From assembly GCF_007747795.1 (NCBI RefSeq), contig NZ_CP036275.1:3898001-3962000 (forward strand): a stretch of 64,000 bases of DNA. Direction: 5' to 3'. Origin of the DNA: Maioricimonas rarisocia (GTDB taxonomy: Bacteria > Planctomycetota > Planctomycetia > Planctomycetales > Planctomycetaceae). Numbering within the stretch: position 1 is the stretch's first letter; each line of letters starts with the position of its first letter. Made by a program: the position numbers and the translations under genes. Shown piece after piece: positions 1 through 8,240 of this stretch. The notes under the pieces are model-generated. The model ran no database searches. It saw only the letters and a list, made by a program, of their open reading frames with translations, and was not told the origin of the DNA.

Positions 1-1
1 C

Positions 2-1429
2 AGCTGGCTCGACCGTCGCCGCTTCCTCTCCGACGCCGCGACCGGCCTGGGAGCCGTCGCCCTGGCAAGTCTGCTCGGCCGCGACGGTCTGCTGGCCGCC
101 TCGCCGCAGATCGACCCGGCACGGCCCTACGCCCCCCGACAGTCGCACTTCCCCGCCAGGGCGAAGAACGTCGTCGTCATCTTTTGTGCCGGGGCCGTCA
201 GCCAGCTCGAAACATGGGACTACAAGCCGGAGCTGATCAAACAGGACGGCAAGCCGCTCGAAGGGGGACCGGCGGTGACGTTCCAGGGACCGGCCGGCAA
301 TCTCGCACGGCCGCAGTACACGTTCCGTCCTCGCGGCGAGACCGGCAAGATGGTCTCGGACATGATCCCCCATCTGGCTGAACTGACCGACGAAATCGCG
401 TTTATCCACTCGCTCACCAGCGAAAGCAACACGCACGGCCCGGCAGAGAACTTCCTCTCCACCGGCTCGGTGCTCGACGGATTCCCCAGTCTAGGCTCGT
501 GGGTCACGTACGCGCTGGGAAGCGAGAACCAGAACCTGCCAGCCTACGTGGCGATTCCCGACCCCCGCGGCGTGCCGCAGAACGGCTCGAACAACTGGGG
601 CCCCGGCTTCCTTCCCGCGGCGTTCCAGGGAACGACGTTCAGTGCCTCGGCCCCGGTCCGGCATCTGCAGCCGCCCGGTGTCGCTCCCGAAGCCGACCTG
701 GCCACCCGATCACTGCTGGACCGGATGAACCACCGTCATCTGCAGCAGCATCCCGGCGACAGCAAACTGGCCGCTCGCATCGCCAGTTACGAACTGGCCG
801 CCCGCATGCAGTTGAGCGTCCCTGAAGTAACCGACCTGAGCGGCGAATCGGCTCACGTCCTCCGCCAGTACGGAGCCGACGACGAATCCAACCCGACGAA
901 GGCCGCCTTTGCCCGCAACTGCATCCTCGCCCGCCGATTGATCGAGAAAGGCGTTCGGTTCGTGCAGCTGTTCAACGGAGCGTATGCCAGCGGCGGCAAG
1001 CTGAACTGGGACGGCCACCAGAAGCTGAAGGAACAGTACGACACGCATGCCGAAATCCTCGACCAGCCGGCTGCGGCTCTGATTCGCGATCTGCGGCAAC
1101 GGGGACTGCTCGAGGAGACGCTGGTTGTCTGGTGCACGGAGTTCGGCCGGATGCCGATGTTTCAGAAGGGAGCCCACGGCCGGGATCACAACCCGGACGG
1201 CTTCACCTGCTGGCTGACCGGTGCGGGTGTGAAGCCGGGCGTCAGCCACGGCGTGACGGACGACCTGGGCCGCCGGGCGGTCGCGGACGTTCACCCCCTG
1301 TATGACTTCAACGCGACGATTCTGCACCTGCTGGGAATGGACCACGAGCGTCTGACGTTCAAGCACAACGGAATTGAACGCCGGTTGACCAACGTCGAGG
1401 GGCACGTGATTAGTGAGGTGCTGGCGTGA
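2..1429 (+). CDS. DUF1501 domain protein (sulfatase-like fold), 5' end cut by window
   Basis: The reading frame is open from base 2, so the true start lies upstream of the window. The visible N-terminus has a twin-arginine-like stretch (DRRRFLSDA) followed by a hydrophobic run, so export through the Tat system is likely. The rest matches the DUF1501 family, abundant in Planctomycetes and related in fold to sulfatases and alkaline phosphatases. Supporting motifs are the metal-site-like segments [11 protein letters not shown] and [16 protein letters not shown] near the C-terminus. The substrate is unknown. In planctomycete genomes these genes commonly sit beside DUF1549/DUF1553 cytochrome genes; that neighbour would be to the left and is not visible here. 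Confidence 0.88.
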   Translation, partial: SWLDRRRFLSDAATGLGAVALASLLGRDGLLAASPQIDPARPYAPRQSHFPARAKNVVVIFCAGAVSQLETWDYKPELIKQDGKPLEGGPAVTFQGPAGNLARPQYTFRPRGETGKMVSDMIPHLAELTDEIAFIHSLTSESNTHGPAENFLSTGSVLDGFPSLGSWVTYALGSENQNLPAYVAIPDPRGVPQNGSNNWGPGFLPAAFQGTTFSASAPVRHLQPPGVAPEADLATRSLLDRMNHRHLQQHPGDSKLAARIASYELAARMQLSVPEVTDLSGESAHVLRQYGADDESNPTKAAFARNCILARRLIEKGVRFVQLFNGAYASGGKLNWDGHQKLKEQYDTHAEILDQPAAALIRDLRQRGLLEETLVVWCTEFGRMPMFQKGAHGRDHNPDGFTCWLTGAGVKPGVSHGVTDDLGRRAVADVHPLYDFNATILHLLGMDHERLTFKHNGIERRLTNVEGHVISEVLA

Positions 1430-1690
1430 ACGTCGGTGCCACCAGCCCGTAGGTCAGGCATCGCATGACGCCAGCAACGTTCCCCCACGATCGGTCGGCA
1501 GGGTGGCTGGCGGTCGTCGCGCAGCGACGCCCCCAGTTGAACAGCGGGTTGACGATCACGTGACCGGGGCGGACGCAACTTCCGGCAACGATACCGGGGG
1601 CTGAACTCGCTTCGTACGTTCCGCCCCCGGCCCTCCGCTCCCTCACGGTCGCGGCTCGTTTACGGTCGCGGCTGTTGCTTGGATATCCGG

Positions 1691-1721
1691 CATGCCCACC
1701 CGCCTTCGGCGTGAGGGCATG
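1691..1721. repeat. REP-like hairpin (CATGCCC...GGGCATG)
   Basis: Perfect 7-bp arms CATGCCC (1691-1697) and GGGCATG (1715-1721) enclose a GC-rich loop, followed by GCACCC. Read on the minus strand it begins GGGTGCCATGCCC. The hairpin near 46605 is preceded by GGGTG and begins in the same way, so the two look like members of one intergenic repeat family. Confidence 0.5.
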
Positions 1722-1823
1722 GCACCCTCCGCACAACAGACTTCGGTAGGAAACCGGCCACGGAACGCTCACGTCAGGGTTCGCCTGACGCCTACCCGGA
1801 GCGTCGTCGTCCTACGATCGGTC

Positions 1824-1843
1824 GGCCGGCAATAGCCGGCCCT
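1824..1843. repeat. Short palindromic intergenic repeat (GGCCGGC family)
   Basis: GGCCGGCAATAGCCGGCCCT is a palindrome with a short centre. Its minus-strand form, AGGGCCGGCTATTGCCGGCC, closely matches the minus-strand form of one arm of the element at 34705-34767. Confidence 0.5.
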
Positions 1844-1875
1844 ACGAGCCTCGTCGCTCGAGCCTCACGCCTGCC

Positions 1876-3186
1876 TCAAACCCGCCACTGGCGTTCCGGA
1901 CGGGACTTGAGCAGGTTTGCTTCCGGATCGTCGACGAACTCTTCCGTCTCCGGATCGATCGTCAGCTTCCGCTGCAGGATCCAGGCGATTGCGGCCGCAT
2001 GCGAGGCGATGTGAGAGCGCCGCATCACGTCCTGGTTGGCAGCCGTCTTCTCCCGCGTGCGGATGCAGTCGAAGAAGTTCCGCGAGTGAGCCGAGACGTC
2101 CAGGCCGCGAACGCGCTTCGAGGCTTCCGGCAACTGCTTCTGCAGCGAGTCCGGCTTGACGACAATCTCCCCTTCGTCGCCGGTCTCGACCCAGCCTTCG
2201 TCGCCAATGAAGCGGACCGGGCAGGTTCCCAGTCGGGTGATGTAGTGCGGCGACCGATCGCCGAAGGGCTCCGGCAGGAAATCGATGATCAGCTTCACGC
2301 CGTTGGCATAACGGCAGACGATCTTGTCCTCGCCCGGCTCGTATTCAATCGGCAACGTGTCGTCGGCCTGATTGGCCCACTGGCAGAGGTCGACAGTGTG
2401 CGCCCCCCAGTCAAGCAGACGGGCTCCCGAATCGAAGTCCCACTGCCCCCGCCAGCGTCCCTGCACGTACTTCTTGTTATAAGGACGCCAAGCTGCCGGG
2501 CCGAGCCACATGTTCCAGTCGACGATATCGACCGGCGGAGTCGGTTCAGCCGGCAGCCAGGTATTGTCCAGCACCGGCCGGTAAACCGAGGCATGCATCG
2601 TGTGGAGCTTGCCGAGCTTGCGGGTGTGGACCAGTTCGACCGCCTTCTGGAAGTTCGGCACACTCCGTCGCTGCGTCCCGGCCTGGAAGACCCGCTGCTC
2701 CCGGTTGATCGTGTCCGCCAGCCGCTGACAGACATCGATCGTGATGCCGCACGGCTTCTCGCTGTAGACGTCCTTGCCGGCCTCGGCGGCCAGCATGGAG
2801 GCCGGGCCATGCCAGCGGTCGCCGGTCGCAATCAGGACGGCATCGATGTCCTCCCGGTCGAGCACTTCCCGAAAGTCCCGGTACAGCTTGCAGTCGCTGT
2901 TGCCGTAGTGACCGTCGACGAGCTGCTTGCCGGCGTCGCGGCGGCTCTGCTGGACGTCGGCGATGGCGACGCAGCGGATGTCGTCGAAGTTGAGCATCGC
3001 CTTCAGATCGTACGTACAGCGGGGCCCGATACCGATGACCCCCAGCGAGATCCGTTCACCGGCCGCGGTCGCCCCGTCCTTGCCGAGTGCCGTGGCGGGA
3101 ACAATGCTGGTCAGTGCGGCCCCGGCGGTGGCGGCAGCAGTACCGGCGAGGAACTGACGACGGGAGGTCTGCGACGGCGAACTCAT
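1876..3186 (-). CDS. Exported Gfo/Idh/MocA-family oxidoreductase
   Basis: The protein of about 436 aa starts at the ATG at 3186, which has a GGAG Shine-Dalgarno 7 bases upstream and begins a clear Tat signal (SRRQFLAGTAAATAG). The frame stays open further upstream, but without a credible start. The Rossmann dinucleotide-binding loop (GVIGIGPR) follows the signal, and the family's EKPCGI lysine motif lies in the middle. Gfo/Idh enzymes are NAD(P)-dependent sugar oxidoreductases; Tat-exported planctomycete members usually carry their cofactor across the membrane folded. The exact sugar is unknown. The gene ends next to a repeat-filled spacer and lies downstream, on the same strand, of a toxin-antitoxin pair from which it is separated by a repeat copy. 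Confidence 0.9.
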   Translation of the reverse strand: MSSPSQTSRRQFLAGTAAATAGAALTSIVPATALGKDGATAAGERISLGVIGIGPRCTYDLKAMLNFDDIRCVAIADVQQSRRDAGKQLVDGHYGNSDCKLYRDFREVLDREDIDAVLIATGDRWHGPASMLAAEAGKDVYSEKPCGITIDVCQRLADTINREQRVFQAGTQRRSVPNFQKAVELVHTRKLGKLHTMHASVYRPVLDNTWLPAEPTPPVDIVDWNMWLGPAAWRPYNKKYVQGRWRGQWDFDSGARLLDWGAHTVDLCQWANQADDTLPIEYEPGEDKIVCRYANGVKLIIDFLPEPFGDRSPHYITRLGTCPVRFIGDEGWVETGDEGEIVVKPDSLQKQLPEASKRVRGLDVSAHSRNFFDCIRTREKTAANQDVMRRSHIASHAAAIAWILQRKLTIDPETEEFVDDPEANLLKSRPERQWRV

Positions 3187-3246
3187 CGGCGGTCTCCGTA
3201 GTGGCTGGCTGAAGATTCGGTGGGCGCGGGTGAGGGATCCGCGGAC

Positions 3247-3288
3247 TGCATGATAACCGGCCATCGGGGGACGATGCCACGTCGGACA
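3247..3288. repeat. 42-bp direct repeat, copy A
   Basis: It matches 4002-4043 at 38 of 42 positions, in the same orientation, with a shared core ATCGGGGGACGATGCCACGT. The two copies bracket the toxin-antitoxin pair. Confidence 0.75.
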
Positions 3289-3295
3289 TGTGCCA

Positions 3296-3613
3296 TCAGG
3301 TTCCGCCAATCTCGTCCTCCGCGAGCGGGGGCTGGCCAGGGCCACGAACGCGAAGAATGTAAACTTCTTCGTCGACGATCGTATAGATGGCGCGATAAGT
3401 CCTGCCACGACGCGTCCTGAAGAGGAATTGTCGGAGGGGAAGTTTCGCCGAATTGCTTTCGGGAGCTCGAGGGTATTGATGAGGATTGCGGTCCGCCGAC
3501 TCGGCTGCGTCGCAAAAGGCTTCCCACCAGTGTTCAGCTCCGGAAGCGGACCGCTCACGAATGTATTCGAAGATGAGTTCAAGATCGCGTTCCGCGCGAG
3601 GAAGTATTCGCAT
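3296..3613 (-). CDS. ParE/RelE-family toxin
   Basis: The roughly 105-aa protein begins MRILPRAERDLELIFEYI, the typical N-terminal helix of ParE/RelE-superfamily toxins. It continues with the family's basic core (RRGRTYRAIYTIVDEEVYILRVRG). I place the start at the ATG at 3613, 8 bases after the antitoxin stop; a TTG overlapping that stop (3625) is possible but less typical. ParE toxins poison DNA gyrase, whereas RelE toxins cut mRNA on the ribosome; sequence alone does not decide which applies here. It is co-transcribed with the preceding small gene. Confidence 0.85.
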   Translation of the reverse strand: MRILPRAERDLELIFEYIRERSASGAEHWWEAFCDAAESADRNPHQYPRAPESNSAKLPLRQFLFRTRRGRTYRAIYTIVDEEVYILRVRGPGQPPLAEDEIGGT

Positions 3614-3621
3614 TCGCCCGC

Positions 3622-3867
3622 TCAATCGTTCTGCGAAAGTCCCTTCTCCCTGCTGAAATCCTTCCTGAACTCCTCGAGACTCCGCCCCGTTTCCCCCTGC
3701 TCCATGTCACGCAACGACGCCGCAACCGCATGCGCATCCACGGATGAGAGTTCCGACTCCCGCCACTCGTCGAACAGTTCGTCGATCGATTCCGGCTTCG
3801 CACCGGCATCAATCCGCGACCGCGCGTACTCCGTAAACGCCTGCAGTTGCTCAAAAAGACTGCTCAT
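3622..3867 (-). CDS. Antitoxin of the ParE-like module
   Basis: This 81-aa acidic protein is encoded directly upstream of the toxin, the usual antitoxin-first order. The ATG at 3867 has an AGAGGA ribosome site 5 bases upstream. The protein is largely helical in appearance and ends in a charged region (SLEEFRKDFSREKG) that could wrap the toxin. I cannot assign it to a named antitoxin fold (no clear ribbon-helix-helix or HTH), so the role rests on gene position, size and charge. Autoregulation by the complex would be expected from the region just upstream of 3867. Confidence 0.75.
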   Translation of the reverse strand: MSSLFEQLQAFTEYARSRIDAGAKPESIDELFDEWRESELSSVDAHAVAASLRDMEQGETGRSLEEFRKDFSREKGLSQND

Positions 3868-4001
3868 GAAGATCCTCTGCTGACAACCAAGCCACCTCTA
3901 CCGGCAAAGAGAAAGCTTCGTCAAGACGTGCCTGCGGACAGTCGTTCACGATCTCGGCAGTTCAAAGATCGTCGACTTCGCGGCGTCAAGATTCATGAAC
4001 T

Positions 4002-4043
4002 TGCATGTTAACCGGAAATCGGGGGACGATGCCACGTTGGACA
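4002..4043. repeat. 42-bp direct repeat, copy B
   Basis: Second copy of the element at 3247-3288, differing at four positions. The distance between copies (about 755 bases) contains exactly the toxin-antitoxin pair and short flanks. Confidence 0.75.
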
Positions 4044-4104
4044 CCGCCGGCCGGGGATCCCGCACCTCGAGTCCCGCTACATCCCTTGCGCCGCCAACGC
4101 CGCC

Positions 4105-4575
4105 CTACTCCGGCCTGGAGGAGGCCTCCCGCTCGTCGCCATCAGCAGCGAATTCGCCGGTGCCACGCACCACCTCACCTGGCTCCGAAGCGCCCAGCAT
4201 CGCAGGAGACAGTTCGGCACAGGTGTTCTCGAAGGTGTCGAACACCAGCAATGGCCACAGAAACAGTGCGTGCAGAAACGTGACCGCAATCGACTGGTCC
4301 GGTTCCGCATCGGCTCCATCTTCAAGCGGATGCCTGCAAGCGGCCCAGACTTCGTAGACGTGATACGCGACCGCAGCCACCAGTGCGCAGGCGGACCAGA
4401 CGATCAATGCCGTCAGCCAGCCCGCAACGAATGGACTGATGACTCCCAACAGCAGCGAGGCGAGGATCGCGAGATTCCGCCAGCCGCGAAGTTCCGGTCG
4501 GATCGACAGTGAGGCGAGACATCCTGCCAGGATCGTCGCGCCGAGCAGCGAATAAAGAATGATGGTGCCGGTCAT
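4105..4575 (-). CDS. Small predicted membrane protein
   Basis: About 156 aa from the ATG at 4575; the frame extends to a TTG at 4632, but neither start has a strong ribosome site. Four hydrophobic stretches are visible (IILYSLLGATILAGCLASL, NLAILASLLLGVISPFVAGW, LIVWSACALVAAVAYHV and FLHALFLWPLLVF), so it is probably a four-helix inner-membrane protein with an acidic, hydrophilic C-terminal tail. I do not recognise a family. It is divergent from the kinase gene at 4807, and the 231-base gap between them must hold both promoters. Confidence 0.6.
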   Translation of the reverse strand: MTGTIILYSLLGATILAGCLASLSIRPELRGWRNLAILASLLLGVISPFVAGWLTALIVWSACALVAAVAYHVYEVWAACRHPLEDGADAEPDQSIAVTFLHALFLWPLLVFDTFENTCAELSPAMLGASEPGEVVRGTGEFAADGDEREASSRPE

Positions 4576-4806
4576 ATGTTTGACGACATTAGTGGCTTCG
4601 CCTGAAACGATCCACCAATTCGTGGCGGTCAATTCGTTTTTATGAATGTTGCGCTGCCATCACAGCCGCCCCCGGGTAACATGACAAACTGATTTGCAGC
4701 TGCCTTACTCTCGCAGTCGAGTCACGCTGCAACAGAGGGCCGCTCCGAGTACCTGTCGCCGGGTGGCTCTCGCCGGGCCGTCGCGACAGGGGTCGGAGAA
4801 GGACGG

Positions 4807-7800
4807 ATGGACCTGAGCGCCTCCCCCGCACCAGACGCGTGCCCGTCCCGTTCAGTCTGGAGTGACTTCGCACTGGGCCGTACCTCACCGGAACGGCAGG
4901 CCACGCTGGCCGCCCACCTCGAAACCTGCGCGAACTGCCAGCGAATCGTAGCCGACGTCAGCGAACAGTCGACCGACGATCCGATTGTCCGGCACCTGCG
5001 GCACCGACAGTCGAATGAACCGGCGGGGTCCGATGGACCGACCGAAGATCGGACCGATGCCTTTGGCCGCCTCTCCACGACTGCGCATGAAGGAGATCTG
5101 TTCGGAACCACATTCGAGCACGATCGCCTGCCGGAGGGGACGACGCTGGGACAGTTCGAAATCCGACGTGTGCTCGGCGAAGGTGGGTTCGGAATCGTCT
5201 ATCTGGCCTTCGACAGGAGGCTACAGCGTGAGGTCGCTCTGAAACTGCCAAAGCGACCGCGACTGCTCGATCCCACCTCCTGCGCACGATTAATCTGGGA
5301 GGCACAGGCGAGCGCCCGCCTCAGTCATCCCAATCTGCTGCCCGTCTACGAAGCCGGCGAAATCGAGGGGACGACCTTTATCGCGTCGGCATACTGCCCG
5401 GGTCCGACCCTGTCCCGCTGGCTCGAGGACTGCGTCGAGGTGCCACCGATCGACGACGCGGTGCGACTCATCACCAGCCTTGCCGATGCCGTCGAGTACG
5501 CCCACGGTCGCGGAATCCTGCATCGTGACATCAAGCCGGACAACGTGCTGCTGGAACCGGTCGTTGAAGGGGGGCTGCTCGGAGGAGCCGACGGCACGGG
5601 ATACATACCCAAGCTGACCGACTTCGGCCTCGCCAAATGTGTCGAAGCCGACACCGATCTCGCGGCCGAGCTGCAGTCCCGGTCGGGCGTTGCGTTCGGC
5701 ACTCCAGCGTACATGGCACCGGAGCAGGCGGGCGGACACCGCGACCGTGTCGACGTGCGAACGGACGTGTACGCCCTGGGAGCAATGCTGTATCGAGTGC
5801 TCTGCGGAAGGCCTCCCATCCGCGGCGACTCGGCGCTGGACACACTCCGACGAATCGAAACGGATGAGCCGGTTCCCCTCCGCCAGATCGAATCGGGCAT
5901 TCCACGCGACGTCCAGACGATCTGCCTGAAGTGCCTCGAGAAGCAGCAGGATCGCCGCTACGCGTCCGCGCGCGATCTGGCCGCCGACCTCCGCCTCTTC
6001 CTGGCAGGCAAAAGCATCACGGCCCGGCCCGCCGGGCCGATTGAGCGGATGTACCGCACCGCCCGTCGCCGACCTGCAGCGGCCGCATTGCTGCTGGTGA
6101 TGGTCTTGGGGGCAATGACATCCATGGTGGCGTTGTCAGTTCACACCCGGCAACTGGGATCGGCCCTCGCACGCATCGAAACCAGCGAACGCACGGCACG
6201 AACTCTACTGTACGCCTCGTTAGTCAGCCAGGCCTGGGACTCATGGCAGAACCGTGACTTCGTACGGGCCGGCGAGTTTCTCGAGGCAAGCCACAACGCG
6301 ACCAACGGCGATGTCGGCGGACCTGCGGATCTCCGCGGATTCGAATGGCACCTTCTGGCCGGTCTGACGCCCCCGCACCTCGAACAAACGACGATCGGAT
6401 CGCACGAGGGCGGAACGACGTGCGTCCGGTTCGCGCCGAGCGGACGACTCCTGGCGTCCGCGGGCGTCGATGGTATTGTCCGGCTCTGGAACATGCCGTC
6501 CGGTACTCTGCAGCACGTTCTCGAGGGCCACGAAGGAGACGTCAATCGAATCGAGTTCTCTCCGGATGGCCGACAGCTCGCCACTGCTTCGGACGACGGC
6601 ACGGTCCGGCTGTGGAATGTCGCTTCCGGCACGGCCGGTCATGTCCTGCGGGGGCATGATCGTCGTGTGTTTGAGGTCGTCTGGGCGGGCGACGGACTCA
6701 GGCTGGCATCGGCGGGAGACGGATGGGGCATCCGGATCTGGGACGTTGCTTCCGGCGAACGGCTCGGGACGCTGCCGGCGCAGGACGTCACCGCCATGGC
6801 GTTCTGGCCGGGCACCAGCCGACTCGTCAGTGTTGAACAGACCCGAGAACTCCGCGTCATCGACTTCGCGACACTTCGCCAGGTCGCCTCGCACGATGTC
6901 ATTCACCCTCGTCCGGTCGAGCAGATCGTGTTCTCTGACGATGGCAGCCGCATGCTCACCGCCAGTCGTGATGGAACGGTTCGCGAATGGGCTCTCGCCA
7001 CATTCCAGTTGCTCACGCTCTTCCAGGGACATCTGGACGCAATCCACGATACGGTCTACCTCAACGATGCCGACCTCATCGCCACCGCCAGTCGGGATCG
7101 CACGATTCGACTGTGGGAGCGAAGCGGCCGACAGATGAGCGTCATCCGCGGACACAGTGACTGCGTCTGGTCTGTCGATCTGGCCCCCGACGGGACCACC
7201 CTCGCAACCGGTGCACGGGACGGCACCGTCAGGCTCTGTCGCTGGCAGGACTGGCTCCACAACGAAGAGGACCGCATTCTTGCCCGTCCGCTGTCGGTGA
7301 CTGAGCATTCGGTCGCCTTCTCCCCGGACGGTCGACAACTTGCCGCCGTGGCGGGGAACCGTGACCTCATTCTCCTCGCTGCGGACGACCTGACCGAGAA
7401 GGGTCGCTTTGCCCCGGTATCGGACATGGATTCCGTCGTCACGGTGACATTCTCGCCCGATGGCGCGCATGTGATGACGGGTAGTCTCGAGGGACAACTC
7501 GTGGTCTGGAATCTGCGCGACGGCGCATCTCGCACACACCAGATTCACACCGGCCACATCTTTCGCATCGTCTTCGCCCCCGACGGAAAATCCTTCGCCA
7601 CATGCGGCCAATACGGCGAGCTGCGTCTGTGGTCCTGGCCCGAAGTCGAGCGGATCGCAAACCTGAAATGGCACGCAGGGTGGGTCCTCTCCGCCTGCTT
7701 CTCGCCAGACGGAGAAACCCTCGTCTCCAGTGGCAGCGATGGCACGGCCGTGCAGTGGGACGTCGAGTCGAAAACGCCATGGCGTGTGCTGCGCAAGCAC

Positions 7801-8187
7801 ACCGGCTGGGTCCGTGATGTGGCGATCTCTCCCGACGGACGGCTGATCGCCACTGCCGGCAACGAAGGAACCGTCAACCAGTGGGATGCCCGCGACGGAA
7901 CGCTTCTGCGAACTCTCTCTCTTACCGATGAGCAGGTGTTCTGTCTCGCGTTCACGCCCGACGGGCGTACAATCGTAACCGGCGGCAGCCAGACGGTCCG
8001 TTTCTGGCAGACGCAGTCCGGACAACAATTGACGGTGTTTCGCTACCCGGATTATGGCGAGTATCGTGCCGTCAGCTTCTCTCCCGATGGTCAACTACTG
8101 GTCGCTGTCGCGGGCAAGAATCCCTGGAACAGTGTCCTCCGGATGTGGTCCTGCGGCGACCGCACCGCGAGAACGCCCGGGCCGTAA
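4807..8187 (+). CDS. Zinc-finger / Ser-Thr kinase / WD40 repeat membrane protein
   Basis: The 1126-aa protein starts at an ATG preceded by GGAGAAGG. Domains in order: a zf-HC2-like finger (H37-x3-C41-x2-C44), the fold used by zinc anti-sigma factors; a Hanks-type kinase at about 115-395 with glycine loop GEGGFG (124-129), catalytic K146, HRD at 239-241, DFG at 272-274 and APE at 304-306; one transmembrane helix at about 424-446; then a long C-terminal region with many WD40 units (repeated FSPDG and LASAG.DG.VRLW motifs, about 525-1115). All catalytic residues are present, so an active kinase is expected. The kinase should be cytoplasmic and the propeller outside the inner membrane. Kinase-WD40 fusions are a planctomycete hallmark; the N-terminal finger is a less common addition. 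Targets are unknown. Confidence 0.93.
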   Translation: MDLSASPAPDACPSRSVWSDFALGRTSPERQATLAAHLETCANCQRIVADVSEQSTDDPIVRHLRHRQSNEPAGSDGPTEDRTDAFGRLSTTAHEGDLFGTTFEHDRLPEGTTLGQFEIRRVLGEGGFGIVYLAFDRRLQREVALKLPKRPRLLDPTSCARLIWEAQASARLSHPNLLPVYEAGEIEGTTFIASAYCPGPTLSRWLEDCVEVPPIDDAVRLITSLADAVEYAHGRGILHRDIKPDNVLLEPVVEGGLLGGADGTGYIPKLTDFGLAKCVEADTDLAAELQSRSGVAFGTPAYMAPEQAGGHRDRVDVRTDVYALGAMLYRVLCGRPPIRGDSALDTLRRIETDEPVPLRQIESGIPRDVQTICLKCLEKQQDRRYASARDLAADLRLFLAGKSITARPAGPIERMYRTARRRPAAAALLLVMVLGAMTSMVALSVHTRQLGSALARIETSERTARTLLYASLVSQAWDSWQNRDFVRAGEFLEASHNATNGDVGGPADLRGFEWHLLAGLTPPHLEQTTIGSHEGGTTCVRFAPSGRLLASAGVDGIVRLWNMPSGTLQHVLEGHEGDVNRIEFSPDGRQLATASDDGTVRLWNVASGTAGHVLRGHDRRVFEVVWAGDGLRLASAGDGWGIRIWDVASGERLGTLPAQDVTAMAFWPGTSRLVSVEQTRELRVIDFATLRQVASHDVIHPRPVEQIVFSDDGSRMLTASRDGTVREWALATFQLLTLFQGHLDAIHDTVYLNDADLIATASRDRTIRLWERSGRQMSVIRGHSDCVWSVDLAPDGTTLATGARDGTVRLCRWQDWLHNEEDRILARPLSVTEHSVAFSPDGRQLAAVAGNRDLILLAADDLTEKGRFAPVSDMDSVVTVTFSPDGAHVMTGSLEGQLVVWNLRDGASRTHQIHTGHIFRIVFAPDGKSFATCGQYGELRLWSWPEVERIANLKWHAGWVLSACFSPDGETLVSSGSDGTAVQWDVESKTPWRVLRKHTGWVRDVAISPDGRLIATAGNEGTVNQWDARDGTLLRTLSLTDEQVFCLAFTPDGRTIVTGGSQTVRFWQTQSGQQLTVFRYPDYGEYRAVSFSPDGQLLVAVAGKNPWNSVLRMWSCGDRTARTPGP

Positions 8188-8240
8188 TCGCCGCATCTGC
8201 ACCTCACACGAATCAGTCATCATCTCCGGAAGGCTCGCCC

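Larger units (their letters stand above)
1430..1875. other. Repeat-rich intergenic spacer, no gene seen
   Basis: This 446-base gap lies between convergent genes. Open frames crossing it have no recognisable protein character. It holds a 12-bp direct repeat ACGGTCGCGGCT (1645-1656 and 1662-1673), a hairpin at 1691-1721, a palindromic GGCCGGC element at 1824-1843, and GTAGG-TCAGGC / GCCTGACGCCTAC arms near 1450 and 1787. It looks like an accumulation of short intergenic repeats. Confidence 0.6.

Noticed and set aside
1410-1772. 120-aa minus-strand frame in the repeat-rich spacer
   Set aside because: It overlaps the end of the DUF1501 gene, has no ribosome site, and the translated part comes from intergenic repeats.
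1999-3201. 400-aa + strand frame opposite the Gfo/Idh gene
   Set aside because: It is the antisense shadow of a gene with clear motifs, with no family resemblance of its own.
6241-8094. 617-aa minus-strand frame opposite the WD40 region
   Set aside because: GC-rich repeats generate long open antisense frames; the + strand has kinase and WD40 motifs.
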